A stretch of 64,000 nucleotides of DNA from Malaya genurostris (Eukaryota > Arthropoda > Insecta > Diptera > Culicidae). The stretch is taken from NCBI RefSeq assembly GCF_030247185.1, contig NC_080570.1, positions 4,588,001-4,652,000 of the forward strand. Reading direction: 5' to 3'. Under the pieces are notes generated by a model. It was not told the origin of the DNA, searched no databases, and worked only from the letters and a program-made list of their open reading frames with translations. Positions within the stretch are counted from its first letter, which is position 1. Each line of letters starts with the position of its first letter. This document shows, in pieces, positions 1 to 12,700 of this stretch. Position numbers and translations under genes: made by a program.

Positions 1-1
1 G

Positions 2-719
2 CAAACCAAACAGCAACAATCGGCGATCGCAGGCAATCGTACCAATTTCGCATCGGCCAAGTCGCGACCGTCACTAGCAGTGATTCCTTCGAACAACAAC
101 AGCAACAACAACAACAACAACAACAACAACATGGTTCCTACGTCCAGTCTATCAGTGATTACCAGTGCTGCTGCAGCCGCAGCCGGGACGATCACCTCTG
201 TGCCAGCGAATGTAATTCAAACTACGAATAATCTTATTAGTCAGCTCGATCAGCAGACCCTAGAACTAACCAATTCTTCATCGGTGAACGCTACTACCAA
301 TAGCGTTGTTAGCAGCCACAGCGGTGGAAGTAGCTCCGCTGGAAGTAGTAGCAGCAGTGCTAGTGGAAGTAGCAGCTGCAGCAGCAGTTCCAGCTCCAGT
401 GGAAGCAGCAGTACCACTACGACCACAAGTAGCAACAATAGCGGTGGCACTGTGAGTGGAATCGGTACGGGAGGAGGAGCAGGAGTAGGAGGTGGAGGTG
501 GTGTATTAGGAGGAAATAGCAGTGGTCACAGCTCTGAGCACGAGAACCAACTGAACCAGCTAGCCCTGAATACGTTGTGCAATCAGAAGATGTTGCAAAA
601 AATCGCCGAACGTTTCATGGTTGATCCACCTAAATCACCCCCGGATACTCCACCATTGAGCTGCTCCAATCCAGATGGACCTTCGTCACCGCCGCCCAGT
701 GGTAAAGGATTAGCCAACA
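2..719 (+). CDS. mask: mask exon: low-complexity linker (partial at window start)
   Basis: The reading frame has codons starting at base 2 and is open at the left edge. It contains an AAC/AAT asparagine run (about 95-130), serine- and glycine-rich stretches (about 325-520), then a less repetitive segment with the words MLQKIAERF and a proline-rich SPPDTPP (about 590-660), probably a conserved short motif. The donor is ACA|GTAAGA at 720; one base of the split codon stays in this exon (AAT, Asn, after splicing). Confidence 0.85.
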
Positions 720-3700
720 GTAAGATTATTGTTATTCTATATCTTCTCTAATAAGCCGTTACATTTTCCACCGTTTCAGATGCCGAATTAGCCGATCTGT
801 CCCGTATTTTCTGCGAAGTGATGCATGATTTCCGCTCCGATTTACTACCCACGCCGGAGTTTGTTCAAGTGCATCAGCATGTTTCCAACATAATTCAACA
901 TAAGGCTGGTAGCAATGTAAGTTGGTTTGCAAAGTATCATCACCTTCGTACAATCAATAAAATTCTTCCTGTATATATCAAACAGCAAATTAAACTCAGC
1001 GAAGGTGATGGCCACCATCAGTACGTGGAGGACGGAGACGAACATCTGCAGATGTTCAACATAGACGATTCGGAAAACGAAACCATGTCCGAGTGTGTGG
1101 GAGGCATCTATCCGACACTGGACGAATCACTTGAAACGTTCAATCCGGAGGACGGTTCGGTTGTCGCTGCTGACGGATCCCGAGAGACAATCTACAACTA
1201 CGAGTGGGTTGAATGTATCGATGAAGTTATTCATGCTCTGAACGGGTGCACTGATATACCGGTGGCATTGCAGGTAATATTTTCTATTTTTCAAATAATC
1301 AACGGATTTATTAAAAAAAACATCGATGATCTTATTCACCAGGAAATGGCGGCTAACCTAAGCTGCCAGGATATCGATGCCTACGCCAATCTCATCGGAA
1401 TGAATTCATTCTGCAAGACACGTTGGGCCGGCAATCAAAGTCAGCTGACCACGTCCGGTACGTCGTCGCCAATCGAGGAGGACGGTAACAACATCAACCT
1501 GTCGGAAGCCGGTGCAGAACAGTGTGGTTTCCGGCAGGCCACTGCCACTGGTCAGACAGCGGCCGGTCAGTTGATGGCGTTCGATCCGAACCAGCAGATA
1601 TCGCTCGATCAGCTACAGCTGCTCAGTCAATTGCAGGTGAGTTTAAGTAATCAATTTACTTACATTTGGGAATATGTAAGTCCAAATTCATATTTACTAA
1701 TTCGGCACCAAACAAACTAGTCAACATTGAAACATCATATTGATGGAGTCTGTTGATTACCAGTTCTAAATGATACTTGGGATGTGAGCCTAATAAAAAG
1801 TCAAAATACAAAGAGCGGTACAACGGAAGGCCGAAATATATAAGGCCGACGTTGTTCTTACATACCACGTTGAGCCTACATTGCAGAAAACCAAAGCATA
1901 ATAAGTCGAAATTTCGGAAAGCTGAAATATATATGATTAAAATAAGATGAAACCTCAAAAAGCCGAATCATAAAAAGTCAAAATTCACACTTTTGAGTTG
2001 AAAAAAAAAACTTCGAAAACAGCATTAAATCGAAGGGAGGACCCTTCGGGTTATGCTGTCGGTAAAACTATACAAAAAATTCTATTTTTTTTTTGTGATA
2101 AGTACCTTGCTTTCATATCAACTCGAATTTCTAATTTGATTTTGAAAATTGAGAATTGATTTTAGTAATGTTGGCTTTGAGAACAAGGCAGATAGCCGCG
2201 ACGATTTTCTTACATACCTAAGAAACCCGAAGCGATTCTTTCAGTGGGCAGACCAAGCCAACGGTATGCTTGCGATGGACCGCGGTGGCCCCTCGCAAGT
2301 AAACCGTTTTCCCGGTCTGCGCCCCTTGAAAGAATTGCCATTCAACCTTCTGAGTTTCGGCTTTTTGATCCTTTGGTTTGTTGTGCTTCGTTTTTCTATG
2401 TTATTCAGTTTCGGAAACATAAATTTACGTTTCTCAACATCAATTCGACGTAAAAACAAACGCAGTTGAATACAAATGATAGTATTTCAAGGTGCTTTCC
2501 TTTAGAAATGACATACATTTCGACAGCTTTCGAATCAATTAATAAACCAACATGTGAAAAGGGTTTAAAGTACGATAGACCCCTTTACAAAATGTAATGC
2601 TCATTGCTAGTATCTAACCTTTTTTTTTACAAGAATCGTTATGATCTCGTAGATGGAATTCCAATCGATATAATTGTACACAATATCCTTGCATTCAAAA
2701 CTAAAATGTAAGGGACTATCGAATTATATATCCTATTTACATTTTGATATCGAAATGTTAAATCCTGAGTCAAATTTTCACTGGCTTTCACTTGATAGTT
2801 AAAAATTCCGTGAGTGAGTGAGTGAGATCCACTTTTGAGCTTCTGAGCACCGGGAATCAGGATAGCCAGACTCCGTTTGTTTAGCTGCCTACTGATAATG
2901 GCTATCGATTTGAGTAATTTTGAAACCAGTTTAGATTTTTTTTTTGCGTATTTTGTTTCCCCGGTTTAAGTGACGGTGTACAATATTTAACCCACTTTAC
3001 CCTATAACTCCGGAACCGGAAGTCGCATTTGGATGAAATTTAGGAATTTCGTATGGCACTGTGAGATCTTTCATTTGAAACTAATTTGAAATTTATAAAA
3101 ATTTGATGAGCGGTTTCTGAGAAAATCAATTGCACGTTTTTAGTTCATTTTGCACATTTTACCCCATAACTCCCGAACAGGAAGTCAGATCCAGATAAAA
3201 TTCAACAGCAACTCATGGGACTAAAGCTTGCTTCAGATAGAATTGGAACAAAGACAATTGCCTGTATTTCAGTTATTTATTATTGAATTCAAGATCTTTT
3301 TCTTATACAAATGTAGCGTTTTCTTCATACTATTAAGAAAAAATACGGATAAAATTATTCGCCATGGTTTCGAAGGAATTCTCGATTTTTTCCTGTAACA
3401 CGGCTCATTAGGCGGCGTACACCTTCTTCGTCTTTCGTTTTAGCTATCTTATTCCCCCAGGTCGTCATCTGATCGATGTCTTTGACAACCTTTCCCTTTG
3501 CCTTGAGTCTCCTCTTCATGATTGCCCAGTATTTCTCAATAGGGCAAAACTGGGGGCAGTTGGGTGGGTTAAGGTTTTTCGGAACAAACTGGATCCCTTT
3601 CTCTGCATACCATTCTTGAACGACTTTGCTGTAATGACAGCTTGCCAAATCTGGCCAAAACATTACGGGATGGTCATGGGATCGAATGAACGGCAAAATT

Positions 3701-6700
3701 CGTTTTTGGAGACACTCTCTTTGGTATAGTTCCGATGTCAATGTCTTATTTGTAACGAAAACTTTCGTTTTTTTATCACAGCTGCAAATGCCCTGCCAAA
3801 TCATAAATTTTCTTGCAAATTTGTCGGCAAAAACAAATTTAAATTTGGCTGGAACATTCCCCCGAGCCGTTGACAAGTAATTGTGGGTTTTGCCCGAAGT
3901 CAGCCTTGACACAGGTTTCATCGTCCATCAGAAGACACCCGTCGAACTTGGTCAGCACCTGGTCGTATAGTTTCCGAGCACGAATTTTGCCCACACTATT
4001 CTGTTTTATGGTCCGATTCGGCTGTTTGCTAGTTCGATACGACTTGATTCCTTCCCGGAGTCGAGTTCTCCTCACGGTACTATGGGCAGCACCGAATTTT
4101 CTGGCCAAATCACGGTCCGACAGATTAGGATTCCTCTAATCGTCTTCAAAATCTTACCACGCAGTTTCCGATCGACAGTTCCATTCCGACTATTGGCTTG
4201 AGGCTTCCGAATCGTCGTCAATGTTTCCTTATACCGTTTAATAACGCGCCATACGGTATTTCTGGCCAATTTCAGCTGTTCAGCTAGCCTAGATGCAGAC
4301 CCCAATGAATTTTTCAAATAACTGTGCACATTTTTTTCCCTTCTTTCGGCTTCCATGTTGATTGTTTACAAAGTACAATCGATTTGCGGAATGTCAAAAA
4401 TCATACGTGAAGCTGACAAAATTCCCGACACGTGGGCGACAATAATTTCTAAATTCGTCCACCAGGAGCGCCACAATATGAGCAAAAGTTTGTTCCAATT
4501 CTAAATGAAGCAAGCTTTACAAGGCCTTCAATTTAAATCTTAATTGAAGAAAATCGGTTGAGTGGTTTCTGAGAAAATCGAGTGCACTTTTTCTTAATTT
4601 TTTGCACATTTTAACCCGTTACTCCCGAACGGGAAGTCCAACAGCACCCTATGGGACCCTTTAATTTGAATCTAAGTTTGTGGAAATCGGTTCAGCCATC
4701 TCCGAGAAAATCGAGTGCACATTTCTGTCACACACAAACACACACACATACAGACAGACAGACATTTGCTCAATTCGTCGAGCTGAGTCGAATGGTATAT
4801 GACATTCGGCCCTCCGGGCTTCGGTTAAAAAGTCGGTTTACACAGTGATTGCATTACCTTTCTATATGAGAAAGACAAAAAGTATATATTTTCACTAATT
4901 TTTCTCGGAGATGGCTGTACCTTTCACAAACTTAGTTTTCAAATATAAAAAGTTCATAGAAAAACCTTCAATTATTTAGATCTGATTTCCGGTTCCAGGA
5001 CTACAAGGTGATATGTGTAAGAAATTCAATTTCAAGAGTGCTGTTTATAAGTGGTTATGCAAAGAGAAGTGGATTTTTAAAAATTTGTTGGCGAAATTTT
5101 CTATTTTCCATATTTATAGATATTGTTAGTTGATACTTACTCCTAACGTATCTGATCCCGGATTCCAGTTCTAGAAGTACCGGAAATAGTGAATCAAAAT
5201 TATGAAATAGTATGTACTTCGATTTATCGGAGACAATTAGACTGATTTTCCCAAGTTTAAGTTCAAACAAAAGATTTTCTGAACCTAGTCTAGATTGATT
5301 TTATCCAGATCCGACTTCAGGTTCTGGAGTTATAAGGTGTAGAAGGTTATAAGGTGGCATTATTAGTTCAGCATAAACTGCTAATGCATTTTTGAATCGA
5401 AGAAGAAACACCTAACAAATGAAAATAGCTATGTACACTGACCCGGTGAACGACCAAAAGGTTAGAACCGGGTATAAAAAATCGATACTTATAAAAAAAA
5501 AAGCTTTGTGCATCGAACATAAACCGGTATACTTGAGGTACCCAAAAACCCTTAAGGGGGGATCCAAAAAATGTAGTAATCCGAATTTTGTACAAAGCAC
5601 TTTTTAATATGTATATTTAAATACTGTCCCAGAAAGTATGGACGCAACCAAAAACCGCTGCCATTTCGCAATGGTTCAGAATCTGTCAATTTTTATGGCT
5701 GCATCCTGTTGTTTACACTCTTCTCTAACCACTTCTGCAGTTGTTTATTCGTTTTCATTAGTTTGTTTCAAAATGCGTGGACTTTTAGCAGAACAACGTC
5801 GAAAAATTGTGTACAAATGGTGCACAGAACGCGGACTGTCACTGAGAAAGATAGCAAAAATGGAAAGAGTAAGTGAAAAAGCCGTGCGAAATGCAATCAG
5901 GTAGTTCGGTGAGGTTAACACCTTTGAGGATAAACCGAAAACTGGTCGTAAAAAAGGTCCTGCTAACCCTCAGTTGGATAAACGTATACTGAAGGCGTTC
6001 GAGCAAAAGAAGGAGGTTTCAGTTCGGGATGTGGCCAAAAAAGTGGGCACTTCGAAGACAAATGTTCAGAAGAAATAACAAAAACGTAGTCCGAAACAAG
6101 CGGCATCGATCAGGCCGAGGGTTCGAAAGCTGTACAATACGATTCTTGCTGGAAATTTGAACTGCATAATCATGGACGACGAAACCTACGTGAAACTCGA
6201 TTACAAATCCTTGCCGAGACCACAATATTATACGGTGCGAGAAGGGCAAGTGTTAAACCAGTCCGAGAGATCGATTAAAGTCAAAAAATTTGGTAAGAAA
6301 GCTATGGTCTGGCAAGCAATTTGTAGCTGCGGTAAGATTTCGAAACCCTTCATCACCACTGCTTCAAAAACAGCGAAATATACATCAAGAAATGTTTACA
6401 AAAACGACTTCTACCCATGATTCGCAGCCACAAGGATCCTGTTGTCTTGTGGCCAGATGTTGCTTCTTGCCACTACTCGAAATCAACGGTAGAATGATAT
6501 ACTAGCAAAAATGTCACTTTCGTCCCAAAAGACATGAATCCACCAAATTGCCCACAACTTCGACCAATTGAGGAATTTTGGGCATCAACGAAGGCACATC
6601 TTAGGAAACATGTCTCGGCAGCCGAAACCATTCAACAGTTCGAAAAAGATTGGAAAAAAGTGTCAAAACTTGTCGCCAAGAAGTCTGTACGGAATTTAAT

Positions 6701-9700
6701 GAGGAACGTTCGCAAGAAGGTGCGCCAGCTAGTCTACATTTTGTAGTCTAATATTATCAGTATATCGAATAAAATTTGAATATCTAACACTTGTGAATTA
6801 TTTACTGCGAAATCAAAGTGCGTCCATACTTTCTGGGACAGTTTTTAAGTACAAAAAATATCAGTTCTAAAAATTGAAAAACAAAATGGCGGTTTGGCGG
6901 CAATTCTGCGAAAGTGCTGCATTTTGACGGCCGTCTAGAAGTTTTTCCCGCTTTTCATCTTTTGGAATATTATTTTTAAGATCATACATAACCTTTTGCA
7001 ATGAAAAAAAAATTCCGATTTTTTTAAAATTCTACACCCTCAGTTGGATCTAGAAGTTTTCTCGCTTTTCATATTTTGGAATATCATTTTTAAGATCATA
7101 CATGACATACATACATGAAAATTTTACAGTGGTACCCCTTAATGACTAGATTTTTTTTCTAAAATGGTTATTTAAAAAAAAACTTCAATATAATCGAGAG
7201 AAGGTTATTCCATTTTTCCATTGATTCGATCCAAATGGTTCATTATGTGTGACTTCGTAGTCAAGTTTTACGACAAAGTCAACTGAAAGTTACATGGATT
7301 TAGAATAAAGAACTTAAAATTTAGAAATTTTCTGTTTGAAAATGAAAGCTCTGTTTCGGAAATTTAAAAACCGTGTCTTTTGTGTTTAAGAAATTATAAT
7401 CTCTCTGATACTTAAGCGGTAAAGAGATGCAAAAAATCTCAAATGTCTTTACTGGGCGAACGATGGGAGAGAAAATGTTTTTCTTTTGATTGTATTGGTA
7501 AGATTTCAAAGTTCAATTTCTTCTGAAGCTATGAAATCAATATAACCGCATAGATTTGTATAACCTTTTAATTTTCAATTAATCTACTCAAGAAATTAAA
7601 ATTTTTATTTGACATTAATCACATATAATCCAACTGACAATTCATGTTTTTCTGCTCATCCTACAGGCAACTACCACCGCTTCGGGAGCAACCGTACTAC
7701 ACCATCAACCGGGTGGAGCGGCAGGAGTACCCGGTGCTACCGCCGGCGATGGCCAACAGCCCAAGTTTGTGTTTAATGTCGATGCGGACAAGTCCTCGCA
7801 GGTGCATTTGCTGTTTCAGCTGCCAACGACTCAGCAACAGCAGCAGCAACAGCATCAACAACAGCAACAACAGCTGCAACTTACCCAGGAACAGCTCGAT
7901 CAGCATACGATCGGTGGACAGTGTAATGTGACTTTACAGCAGGCTGCCGCACTACAACAGGCACAACTACAGCAGCAGCAGGCGGTAGCCGCCGTTCAAC
8001 AACAGCAACAGCAGCAGCAGCAGCACCAACAACAGCAACAACAATTCCAGTCACCAAATATTGTACATCCCAGTTCTGTGATTCTGGCTCAACAGCAACA
8101 AGCCCAGTCGGCGCAACAGCTGCAGCAATTGCATGCCCAGGCCCAGGCAGCACATTGCACCCAGCATGCGCAGGTACAGGTTGCCACACAGACGCAGCAA
8201 CCCCAGACGGGTGGTTTGTTGATACCACGTCAGCAGAGCCCACAGACCGTGGATACGGCAACCTCAACCGGTGGAAAAGTTGGCACGAAGAAAGCCGATA
8301 AATCTCGCAAAGAAAAAAATCGATTGGCAGGAGTAAGACAGGCACCAGCCGGTCAGCAGAGTGCTACCGCCGGTGGATACCAGTTCGATGCTAGTCCAAC
8401 ACCGGCCCCGATCCAGTACCCGACGGCCATTCCAACGAATGTCGTACAGGAGCGACAGATCGATGTGGACTCCGAAACCGATTCCAATCATGATACTGCC
8501 CTCACCCTGGCCTGTGCCGGTGGTCACGAAGAACTGGTCGAACTACTCATCAATCGTGGCGCCAACATTGAGCATAAAGACAAGAAGGGTTTCACTCCGT
8601 TGATCCTGGCCGCTACGGCAGGACACGAGAAAGTAGTCGAAACTCTGCTTCGGCATGGTGCAGAAATGGAAGCGCAATCCGAGCGAACCAAAGACACACC
8701 ACTGTCGTTAGCTTGCTCCGGTGGACGGTACGAAGTGGTGGAACTGCTTCTCAACATGAATGCAAACCGGGAGCACCGAAATGTTTCCGACTACACGCCA
8801 CTGAGCTTGGCTGCCAGCGGTGGTTACGTGAACATTATCAAACTACTGCTCAGTCATGGAGCGGAGATCAATTCACGAACTGGTAGCAAACTGGGAATCA
8901 GTCCGCTCATGTTGGCGGCAATGAATGGACATACGGCTGCGGTGAAGTTACTGTTGGACATGGGTTCCGATATTAACGCTCAAATCGAGACAAATCGGAA
9001 TACCGCTCTGACGCTTGCTTGCTTCCAAGGTCGACATGAAGTCGTTAGTCTACTGTTGGATCGCAAAGCCAATGTTGAACATCGCGCCAAAACCGGACTG
9101 ACACCTTTGATGGAAGCTGCTTCCGGTGGTTACATCGAAGTTGGTCGAGTCCTGCTGGACAAGGGAGCTGACGTGAACGCTGCTCCGGTTCCGTCGTCCC
9201 GTGATACCGGTCTGACAATCGCTGCTGACAAAGGTCACATCAAATTTGTCGAATTGTTGCTGTCACGTGGAGCAGCTGTCGAAGTGAAGAACAAAAAGGG
9301 CAATTCCCCACTCTGGCTGGCTGCCAATGGTGGCCACCTGCCGGTCGTTGAAGTACTGTGCAATGCTGGAGCGGATATTGACTCGCAGGACAATAGAAAG
9401 GTGTCCTGTTTGATGGCTGCTTTCCGCAAAGGCCACACGAAGGTCGTCCGATGGATGGTCACCCATGTGACGCAGTTTCCGTCGGATCAGGAAATGACAC
9501 GATACATCAGTACCATCAGCGATAAGGATCTGCTGGAGAAGTGTCACGATTGTGTGAAGATTATTCGTCAAGCCAAGGATCAGCAGGCGACCAAGGCGAA
9601 CATCAATGCTTCTATTCTGCTGAAAGAGTTGGATCTGGAAAGAAGTAGGGAGGAGAGCCGCAAAGCGGCAGCCGCTAAGCGGCGTGAACGTAAAAAGCGC

Positions 9701-12700
9701 AGAAAGGCTGAAAAACGAGAACAGCAGCGGAAGCTGGTCGAAGGTGATAGCAAACCAGGCAACAGCGATGATGACGACGACGGGGACGACGATAAGGATG
9801 ATGATAATGATAGTGACCATGATGACGATGACATCATTGGTGTCCCAATGCATAGCATTGCAGGAAATCGTTCCGTTGCGGCTGCTAACAGCAGAGTGCA
9901 ACCGCGTGATCATCATCATCAACATAGCGCCTCGGTTGCTGTCGCTAACAATGCCGCGAATGCCGCTGCAAACGACAAGGAGGAAGGAGATTCCGGCATC
10001 GATGCCAACAGTCAGGGTTCGTGCTCGAGCTCCGATGTTAAATCTTCTAGTTTGATTGAACAGCAAAGAAAGAATAACAAAAAACGTAAACAACAGCAGC
10101 AACAGCAACATCAACAATCTCGAGCAAGTTCGGCTATTACAACTAAAGTCGCACATGCCAAACAGCAACAACAGCAACAACAACAGCAGCAGCAGCAACA
10201 ACAGCAGCAGCAACAACAGCAGCATCATCAGCAATCCCAGTATCCGAATCAAACTCGACAAAGTAACAGCCCAGACAGCAGCACGACAACAACGGCCAGC
10301 AGCAACAGTTCTGTGGTTCAGGATAAACACCAACAGCAGCAAAAGGAAAAACCTGCTGCTGCAGGCCATCAACAGCAGCAGCAACGTCGTCAACAGTTGA
10401 ATGAATCGGCAAAACGTGGTGGTGGTGACCATTTTGAAAGTAAACACCGTGAAAAAATTATCGAAAAAGAGAATGTGGCTCCAAAGGAGCCGCCCTCGAA
10501 GGTAGATGGAAAACAACGAGATCATCATCAATTGTTGCAGCAACAGCAGCAGCACCATCAACACCAGCAACAGTCGTCGTCTCATCATGGAAGCAGTCAT
10601 CAGCAGCAGCAGCAAGGTAATCGCAAATCGATCATCGTTTTCGGTTCCAATCGTCACACGGCGGTTGACAAGGAAGATCACGATGGCAGTGAGTCAACTA
10701 CCTTCTACAACAGCAGCAGCAGCAGCAGCAGTAGCGGTGCGGGCAATCAACAGAAGAAAAATCATGCCAACAGTAAAACCTCGTACTATCATAGCGAAGA
10801 TCACCAACAGCAGCAGCAGCAAAAATCAACAAGTCCAACTAAACAAACAACCGTTTCATCGGGGGGTGGTGGAAACAGCAGCAGCATGGTCAGTGCAGTG
10901 CTGCAGCAGAACAGTAGCAGCGGTGGTGTAGTGGCCGCCGCCAAACGTGAGGAAGGTTGGAAGGAAGTCGTTCGGAAGAGTTCCGTTCAGCAGAGCCAGT
11001 CTTCTCCGATGGAATGCAAGAAGGTTCAGGTTCCGGTGCACGCAATCTCTCGGGTTATCGGTCGTGCCGGTAGTAACATCAATGCAATTCGTGCGGCCAC
11101 CGGTGCCCATATCGAAGTCGAAAAACAGGGCAAGGTTCAAGGTGATCGATCGATTACCATCAAAGGATCACTCGAGGCGACCAAACAGGCTCACTCGTTG
11201 ATAGCCACTCTGATCAAAGATCCGGACGTCGATATACTGCAGATGCTTCCGAAGCATAACACTGCCAAAAGCAGCTCTTCCTCGGCCTCACCTGCCCCCG
11301 TGCATTCTTCTTCGATGCCAACTGGCGGCGGTGGTGGACTTACTATCCAATCCGGTTCAACGGCACCGACCCTGTCGGCAGTAGTCGCTTCCGGAAATGC
11401 TGCCTCGCTGATGGGTTCTTCTGCGGGAATGTCCAAAGGAAAGAACGTATTTGTCGCATCGAATCAGAACAAACCGGTTACGGCTTCGGCCGTTCTCGCC
11501 GCAGCCACCGGAAAATCTATGTCCGGAGGAGGAGGAGGTGGTGGTGGGATACTAACTCGTCCTCAGGCAGCTAAGAATCTATTTTCCGGTTCCGGTGGTG
11601 TTAATACCTCGCAGGCTTCACGTTTTATTACACCCAACACTTCATCGTCGACGGGTGGTGGACTAGGAAAGGATGGCGGCAAACGTATGAGTTCGGCCAC
11701 AGCGAACAATTTATCGAAAAATGCCTACGCCAGCATGATGCAATCAATTAAGCACTCAATCAAAAACTCTACCAGTAACAGTGGTACCAACAACAACAAC
11801 GCGATCAGTAATACTTTCGCTAAACTGGTTGCCGAAAGTGCCGGTGTTTCGTCCGGCGGGTCTTCTGCCATCCACCAGCAGCAGAAAAAGCAAACCAACA
11901 ACAACAACAACAATCAGACATCGTCGGTCGTCTCCCCACCTACCAACGCAGCAGTTTCAAGTGTGACGAACAGTAGTAGCAGCAGTACATCATCGTCGTC
12001 GTCGTCCAATACAACAGTCAGTGCCCCGGTAACGATCCGTCAACCGGTGCAAATTCTACAGTCACCCGCTAAGGGTTTACCCGCGCCATTCGGAAACTTG
12101 GCACAATCTGCTAACACCAGCAGCAACAGCAACGTTCTAAACAACAGCAATATCGCTGCCAGCACTTCGATCTACACCTCTACTTACCTTTCGTCGTCAT
12201 CGTCTGGTGGTTCAACCACGATGGCCACTTCACTATCCAGTTCGATTGTTGCACCATCGCAGCAACAACATCTAGTAGCACCAATTCAGCCACCAACCAA
12301 AATGAGTACTTTTATTCCACCGGTCGCATCCAGTGGCGCTGGTCCCACGATTGTCGATTCAGCTGCACATCCGACGTCTAGCAGCAGCAGCAGCAGCAGC
12401 GCATCTATTGCTCCCGTGGGAACCGGTTCCGGTCGATCAATTACCCCCATCGGACAACCACCGGTGGCCCGTGGAAATATTACCCCGTCTCCACTGTTAC
12501 AGGCGGCAGCATCTTCTTCGGCATCAGCATCCTCTCACCTGGACTCGATTTCAGTTGTCGTACCCACCGCTATCGGCAGTGGAGTCCCAACGGCCGGTCC
12601 GATTGGAAGTGGTTTATCAACAATAGTATCGTCGTCGTCGTCATCGTCGGCTTCGTCATCATCATCTGCGGCGGCGGCGGCGGCGTCCGGATTGTCTGCC

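Larger units (their letters stand above)
1637..7666 (+). other. mask intron, 6,030 bp, filled with transposons
   Basis: The donor is GTGAGT and the acceptor CTACAG. Contents: 1637-2970, AT-rich sequence without recognised coding; 2971-4880, an R1-type repeat split by a DD37E transposon; 4881-5615, R2-type degenerate repeat; 5616-6849, a second DD37E transposon; 6850-7666, AT-rich with a 57 bp direct repeat. Transposons occur in both orientations. Nothing suggests an internal host exon. Confidence 0.85.

Noticed and set aside
2149..2469. 106-codon frame in the mask intron
   Set aside because: Three overlapping frames of similar length on both strands, no domain; likely old repeat DNA.
9263..10681. 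472-codon open frame on the minus strand
   Set aside because: Antisense shadow of the CAG/CAA- and GAT-rich part of the mask exon; its Leu-rich product is the complement of polyQ/polyD codons.
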